DNA of 64,000 nt, taken from Propionibacterium sp. GTDB taxonomy: Bacteria > Actinomycetota > Actinomycetes > Propionibacteriales > Propionibacteriaceae. Both the position numbers and the translations under genes were made by a program. Location of the stretch: the NCBI GenBank assembly GCA_012517405.1, contig JAAYVB010000004.1, forward strand, positions 124,001 through 188,000, in the 5' to 3' direction. Positions 60,406 to 64,000 of this stretch are shown here, piece after piece. The notes beneath the pieces were generated by a model, which was not told where the DNA came from, made no database searches, and worked only from the letters and a program-made list of their open reading frames with translations. Numbering within the stretch: the stretch's first letter is position 1; each line of letters opens with the position of its first letter.

Positions 60406-61299
60406 ATGGCGACGATTGCAGTGAGCGGGTCATCCGGGCTCATCGGTAGCGCGCTGGTGACGCTGTTGCGGGACGAGGGTCACGACGTGCTGCGGTTGGT
60501 GCGCCAGGCTGCTGTTGAACTCGACGAGGTGGGCTGGGACCCGGCTCGTGGCGAGATCAATCTGCCCGCCTGTTCGGGGGTGGACGCCTTCGTCAATCTC
60601 TCCGGCGCACCGCTGGCCCGCCGGTGGACCGATCGCTATCGCGAGGAGCTGGTGTCCAGTCGGCTCAACGCCACCCGGTTGCTCGCCCGCTGTGCCGTCG
60701 AGCTCGGGCCGCAGGTCACCCTCATCAACGCGTCCGCTGTCGGGTTCTACGGCGATCGTGGTCGCGAGCCGCTCACCGAGGACAGCCCGCCCGGCACGGG
60801 TTTCCTCGCCGACCTCGTCCAGAAATGGGAAGCCGCCACGGATTCGGCCCGAGATGCCGGAAGCAGAGTCGTGCTGGTGCGTACCGGCTTGGTGATGTCC
60901 AATCGCGGTGGCGCGCTCGGCCCGGTGATGCCGATGCTGCGTGCCGGGCTGGGCGGACCGCTGGGCACCGGCGAGCAGATCTGGCCATGGATCAGTCTGC
61001 GTGACGAGGTGCGTGCGATCGCCTGGCTGATCGACAGCGAGATCTCCGGACCGGTCAACCTGGCATCGCCTGCCACCACCACGAACGGAGAGTTGATCAG
61101 GGCCATTGCCGACGGCTTGGGACGCCCGGCCCGGCTGCGCGTGCCCACCGCAGCGCTTCGGCTGGCCATGGGTGACTTGGCCACCGACATCGTTGCGAGC
61201 CAGAATGAGATTCCGAAGGTGCTGCTGGAGGGCGGTTTCACGTTCAAGCAGGGCACCCTCGACGAGTTGGTCACCTGGCTGGTGGCGGAGGAGGACTGA
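60406..61299 (+). CDS. TIGR01777-type SDR epimerase
   Basis: The 297-residue extended SDR has AVSGSSGLIGSALVTLL (NAD motif), NLSGAPLARRWTDRYREEL, and SAVGFYGDRG with PPGTGFLADLVQKWE, which define the YfcH/TIGR01777 family. The C-terminus has DUF1731 features (LPTAALRLAMGDLA). The substrate is unknown. The stop is one base before the RidA-like gene, so the two are co-transcribed. Confidence 0.9.
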   Translation: MATIAVSGSSGLIGSALVTLLRDEGHDVLRLVRQAAVELDEVGWDPARGEINLPACSGVDAFVNLSGAPLARRWTDRYREELVSSRLNATRLLARCAVELGPQVTLINASAVGFYGDRGREPLTEDSPPGTGFLADLVQKWEAATDSARDAGSRVVLVRTGLVMSNRGGALGPVMPMLRAGLGGPLGTGEQIWPWISLRDEVRAIAWLIDSEISGPVNLASPATTTNGELIRAIADGLGRPARLRVPTAALRLAMGDLATDIVASQNEIPKVLLEGGFTFKQGTLDELVTWLVAEED

Positions 61300-61300
61300 G

Positions 61301-61753
61301 ATGGCCGTGCAGCGCATCAATCCGGCGTCCCTCGAGCAGTCGCCGTATTACTCGCAGGCCACCTTGGTGCCGCCGGGCGCTTCGATGCTCTACATCGGCG
61401 GCCAGAACGCGGTGACCGCTGCCGGCGCCTGGATCGGGCTCGGCGACGAGGCGGCCCAGACCGCCCAGGCCATGAAGAACGTGATGGCCTGCCTGGAGGC
61501 TGTCGGTGCCGGCGTAGCCGATCTGGTGAGTCTGGAGATCAAGGTGGTCGAGGGGGTCGATCTGGCGCTGTGCCAGCGAGCTGCCTCCGGCTATCTGGAT
61601 CTGAACTCGCTGCCCCTGATCAGTGTGTCGATCGTCGGGCAGCTGGCTCGCCGGGGTGCCCTGGTCGAGATCTCGGCTGTCGCCGCGGTGATCGACCCCT
61701 CCGACGCTGCCTGGTTGGGACGCGGCACAGCCGACGATTCCGCGATGTTGTAG
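61301..61753 (+). CDS. RidA-family (YjgF/UK114) protein
   Basis: The 150-residue protein fits the RidA fold: YYSQATLVPPGASMLYIGGQ, ALEISAVAAVIDPS region, and the helix ATAQAMKNVMACLEAVGAGV (approximate). The substrate-binding Arg of deaminating RidA is present as LARRGALVEI. It would hydrolyse reactive enamines/imines formed by PLP enzymes, or has another role in divergent subfamilies. One base after the epimerase. Confidence 0.85.
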   Translation: MAVQRINPASLEQSPYYSQATLVPPGASMLYIGGQNAVTAAGAWIGLGDEAAQTAQAMKNVMACLEAVGAGVADLVSLEIKVVEGVDLALCQRAASGYLDLNSLPLISVSIVGQLARRGALVEISAVAAVIDPSDAAWLGRGTADDSAML

Positions 61754-61951
61754 CTCTGCAGTCGCTAATCCCGGGCTGACTAGGGGATATTCGCCAACCG
61801 CAGGGTATGCGTCTCCTAATCTGGTAAACTATCACTACCGGCCTGCGGGACCAAAGGACGGCCCCGCTCTCACCACGAGTTCACAGCTCGCGGTGGTGCG
61901 AGTTGCGGCTTGCGGGTTTTGGCGGCGAGAAAACGTTGCGAGGGTAATTCA
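61754..61951 (+). promoter_or_regulatory. Promoter and leader region of carD
   Basis: TAAACT (61825-61830) is a likely -10 box; no clear -35 was found. The leader holds CACCAC...GTGGTG arms (61871-61876 and 61893-61898) and reads into a GC-rich hairpin. ATG 61952 is preceded by GAGGG (about 61940). Confidence 0.4.
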
Positions 61952-62482
61952 ATGAAGTTTCATGTTGGTCAGACCGTGATTCATCCCCACCACGGTCCAG
62001 CCATGGTGGCCAAGGTCATGACCCGCACGGTCCGTGGTGAACGGGTCGATTACGCCGAACTCGAGGTCGTCAGCAGCAAGCTGATGGTCAGCATTCCCGT
62101 CAGCAAGGCCGACGAGATCGGCATCCGTGACGTAGCGGGTGTCCGCGAACTCGACCGGCTGGCCGAGGTGCTCAGCGGTCCCACCGTCGGTGAAGAGCCC
62201 CAGTGGTCGCGTCGCTACAAGGCCAATCGCGCGTCGATCGCCACCGGCGATCCGCTGCAGCTGGCCGCTGTCGTGCGAGATCTGGTACGCCGTCGTGAGC
62301 GTGGTTCGCTCTCGCTCGGCGAGAAGGATCTGCTCAAGGAAGCGTCGGCGCCGCTGCTGGCCGAGATCGCGCTGGCAATCGGCGTCTCCGAGGACAATGC
62401 CCGCGAGGTCATGCAATCGATGATTCTCGAGGAGTCACGGGCTGCTCTCGATGCGCTCGACGAGCGCGCCGAAGCCGTCTGA
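61952..62482 (+). CDS. carD: CarD-family transcriptional regulator
   Basis: The 176-residue protein has the RNA-polymerase-interacting Tudor-like domain (MKFHVGQTVIHPHHGPAMVA, YAELEVVSSKLMVSIPVSKAD) and a C-terminal helical DNA-binding domain (about 75-165, with WSRRYKANRASIATGDPLQL). CarD binds the RNA polymerase beta subunit and stabilises open complexes at housekeeping promoters. In actinobacteria it is usually essential. The next gene, MarP-like, follows after 98 bases. Confidence 0.95.
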   Translation: MKFHVGQTVIHPHHGPAMVAKVMTRTVRGERVDYAELEVVSSKLMVSIPVSKADEIGIRDVAGVRELDRLAEVLSGPTVGEEPQWSRRYKANRASIATGDPLQLAAVVRDLVRRRERGSLSLGEKDLLKEASAPLLAEIALAIGVSEDNAREVMQSMILEESRAALDALDERAEAV

Positions 62483-62580
62483 TCGTTCACTTTCAAGTTC
62501 TCTGAACGCATCGTCCCCCTCCCCCGGGTTGGCTCGCACAGTTTGAGCGGGCAATCTTGAATCCGGAGTGAGGGGGCGAC

Positions 62581-63774
62581 GTGCAACTGGCGACCATCAT
62601 CGATCTGCTGGTGCTGATCGCGATCATCGGCCGGGCCGTGGCCGGTTTCCGCACCGGGCTGCTGGCCGGAGCGCTGGGCCTGGCCGGTATCGTCGGCGGC
62701 GCGCTGGCCGGCATCTGGGCGGGTCCCCGGCTCGTCGAATTCTTCCCGCTCCTGGACGCCAGCCGCCTGGCCCGGACCCTCACGCTGGTCTGTGTCGTCG
62801 TGGCATTGAGCATCGTCGGAGATCTGCTGGCGCAACTGATCGTGAACCGAATCCGGCGTGGCAAGAAGCCGCACGGATTCGATGCCGTGCTCGGCGGGCT
62901 GACCTCGGCCGTTGCGGCCGCCTTTCTCTGCTGGTTCGTGATGGCGGCAGTGCGTCCTTTCGCGCCTGCTGCGCTGGGTACCGGAATCGAGAACTCGCTG
63001 TCGTATCAGGTGCTGAACGAGGCAGTTCCGGAGCAGTTCGATCGGCTTCCCGGACAGGCGGCCGACCTGCTCATCACCGAACTGCCGAAGGTCTTCGGTG
63101 GTGACGAACCGACCCTGCCGATTCCCGAACCCGACAGCGATGCGCTCGACAGTCCCGGCGTTGCGGCCGCGGCGTCCAGCATCGTCCAGGTCTATTCGGA
63201 CGCCCCGAATTGCCGCAGCGACTCGGCCGGCAGCGGCTGGGTGGTCGCGGCCCAGCGCGTCGTCACCAACGCCCACGTGGTAGCCGGCGCCTCCGCGGTG
63301 ACCGTCTCGGTCGGCGGCACCGGCCCGCAACTGGACGCCCGGGTGGTCGCGTTCGACGAAGACCTCGACCTGGCCATCTTGGATGTTGCCGATCTCGGCG
63401 CGCCCCCGTTGACCCGGGCCACCGACAACCAGTCATCCGGTGCCGACGCCGTGGTCGCCGGATTCCCGTACGGCGGGCCCTACCATCTCAGTGCCTCCCG
63501 CATTCGCGGCACGATCATCGAGAACAACACTGACCTGTACGGAGGACCGGGCGTCGCGCGCGAGGTCTACGCCATCCGCGGAGTAGTGCGTCCGGGCAAT
63601 TCGGGAGGCCCGTTGCTCACTGCGGACGGACGCGTGGCGGGCACCGTTTTCGCGATGTCTACCGTGGACGCCCAGACCGGCTATGTGCTCACCGATGCCG
63701 CGACGTCGGCCTATCTCGATGCGGCTTCGGCTTACAGCGAACTGGTGACCCCGGGCAGCTGCATGGTCGGCTGA
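62581..63774 (+). CDS. MarP-type membrane-anchored serine protease
   Basis: The 397-residue protein has four N-terminal membrane helices (CvpA-like, about 1-125) and a periplasmic trypsin-like domain. The catalytic triad is His232 (TNAHVVAG), Asp263 (EDLDLAIL) and Ser341 (RPGNSGGPL). Two cysteines (Cys211 and Cys394) match the regulatory disulfide of mycobacterial MarP. MarP supports intrabacterial pH maintenance and acid resistance. A GTG start at 62581 is preceded by a GAGTGAGGGGG ribosome site. Confidence 0.9.
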   Translation: MQLATIIDLLVLIAIIGRAVAGFRTGLLAGALGLAGIVGGALAGIWAGPRLVEFFPLLDASRLARTLTLVCVVVALSIVGDLLAQLIVNRIRRGKKPHGFDAVLGGLTSAVAAAFLCWFVMAAVRPFAPAALGTGIENSLSYQVLNEAVPEQFDRLPGQAADLLITELPKVFGGDEPTLPIPEPDSDALDSPGVAAAASSIVQVYSDAPNCRSDSAGSGWVVAAQRVVTNAHVVAGASAVTVSVGGTGPQLDARVVAFDEDLDLAILDVADLGAPPLTRATDNQSSGADAVVAGFPYGGPYHLSASRIRGTIIENNTDLYGGPGVAREVYAIRGVVRPGNSGGPLLTADGRVAGTVFAMSTVDAQTGYVLTDAATSAYLDAASAYSELVTPGSCMVG

Positions 63775-63922
63775 GCCTCCGATTCGACTGGTGAACTGCC
63801 TTGTCAGGGCAAGAGTCGTGGGAGCCTCGCGCCGAAACGCGATGACCGGCCGAGCGAATAACGCAATCTCATTGTCGGGAAAGTCTTGAGCAGGCAGACC
63901 CCGGCCAGAGACAATATGACCC
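63775..63922 (+). promoter_or_regulatory. Intergenic region before the partial flavoprotein
   Basis: About 150 bp without a gene. GCGCCGAAACGC suggests a short imperfect palindrome (about 63828-63840), and AATAACGCAATCTCAT is mildly AT-rich. No firm promoter was assigned. Confidence 0.3.
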
Positions 63923-64000
63923 ATGGGCGAATCGCGCGTGGTGATCATCGGTGGAGGATTCGCGGGGCTGACGGCCGCGCACGAGCTGACCAAGGCGGGC
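63923..64000 (+). CDS. FAD-dependent oxidoreductase, probably type II NADH dehydrogenase (partial)
   Basis: The gene runs off the right edge. The first 26 residues (MGESRVVIIGGGFAGLTAAH and on) are a GxGxxG FAD-binding Rossmann start, very like the N-terminus of type II NADH:quinone oxidoreductases (Ndh). Other flavoproteins share this motif, so the assignment is provisional. Confidence 0.6.
   Translation, partial: MGESRVVIIGGGFAGLTAAHELTKAG

Overview
The window is high-GC, densely coded actinobacterial DNA. Mycothiol-type (MshA/MshB-like) enzymes, a CarD regulator, a MarP-type protease, an actinobacterial LexA box, a PonA-like tail next to a GT87 glycosyltransferase, and DUF222-HNH and NAD(+) synthase families all point to Actinobacteria. 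Nitrogenase and molybdate genes, a giant 2-hydroxyacyl-CoA-dehydratase-type protein and a GlnRS suggest an anaerobic or facultative member, plausibly Propionibacteriaceae. That family placement is an inference. There are no rRNA or tRNA genes, no CRISPR array and no recognisable transposase.

Layout. 1-2.8 kb: tail of a penicillin-binding-protein-like gene and two membrane glycosyltransferases. 3-11 kb: a molybdate block (Mop protein; regulator-modA-modB-modC on the minus strand) facing nifH and a nifD. The nifD has lost its C-terminus and is fused in frame to a repeat-containing membrane protein; nifK and the other nif genes are absent. 11-18.4 kb: LacI-controlled oligosaccharide import with a maltose-phosphorylase-like GH65 enzyme. 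19-21.3 kb: a persulfide-response operon (CstR-type operator, truncated thioredoxin, CoA-disulfide-reductase/rhodanese, CstR-type repressor, small CxxC protein). 21.4-26.2 kb: sugar kinase, TetR and GH13 pair, acetyltransferase, lone CBM48 protein, AAA ATPase. 26.3-34.9 kb: metabolic genes, including a eukaryote-type double-length phosphofructokinase, ilvE and nadE. 35-39.2 kb: an operon of MshA-like and MshB-like enzymes, a response regulator, a 40-residue two-cysteine peptide and a multi-TM histidine kinase. 39-49 kb: PRPP synthetase, acyl-CoA ligase with FAD oxidoreductase, TetR, and a 1462-residue activase/dehydratase protein with two matching operators. 49-58 kb: SOS-controlled HNH protein, an SF2 helicase fused to a partial sigma-70 factor, glutathionyl-hydroquinone-reductase-like protein, a second helicase and membrane proteins. 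58-64 kb: housekeeping genes (glnS, SDR epimerase, RidA, CarD, MarP-like protease, start of a flavoprotein).

The most unusual items are the helicase-sigma fusion (50429-52579), the uncharacterised cysteine peptide between a response regulator and its kinase (37788-37910), the NifD-membrane protein fusion (8013-11075), the eukaryote-type PFK (26349-28595), and an 87-bp inverted-repeat element present twice in opposite orientations (29838-29924, 40252-40338). All functional statements are read from sequence motifs and family knowledge; no database search was run.
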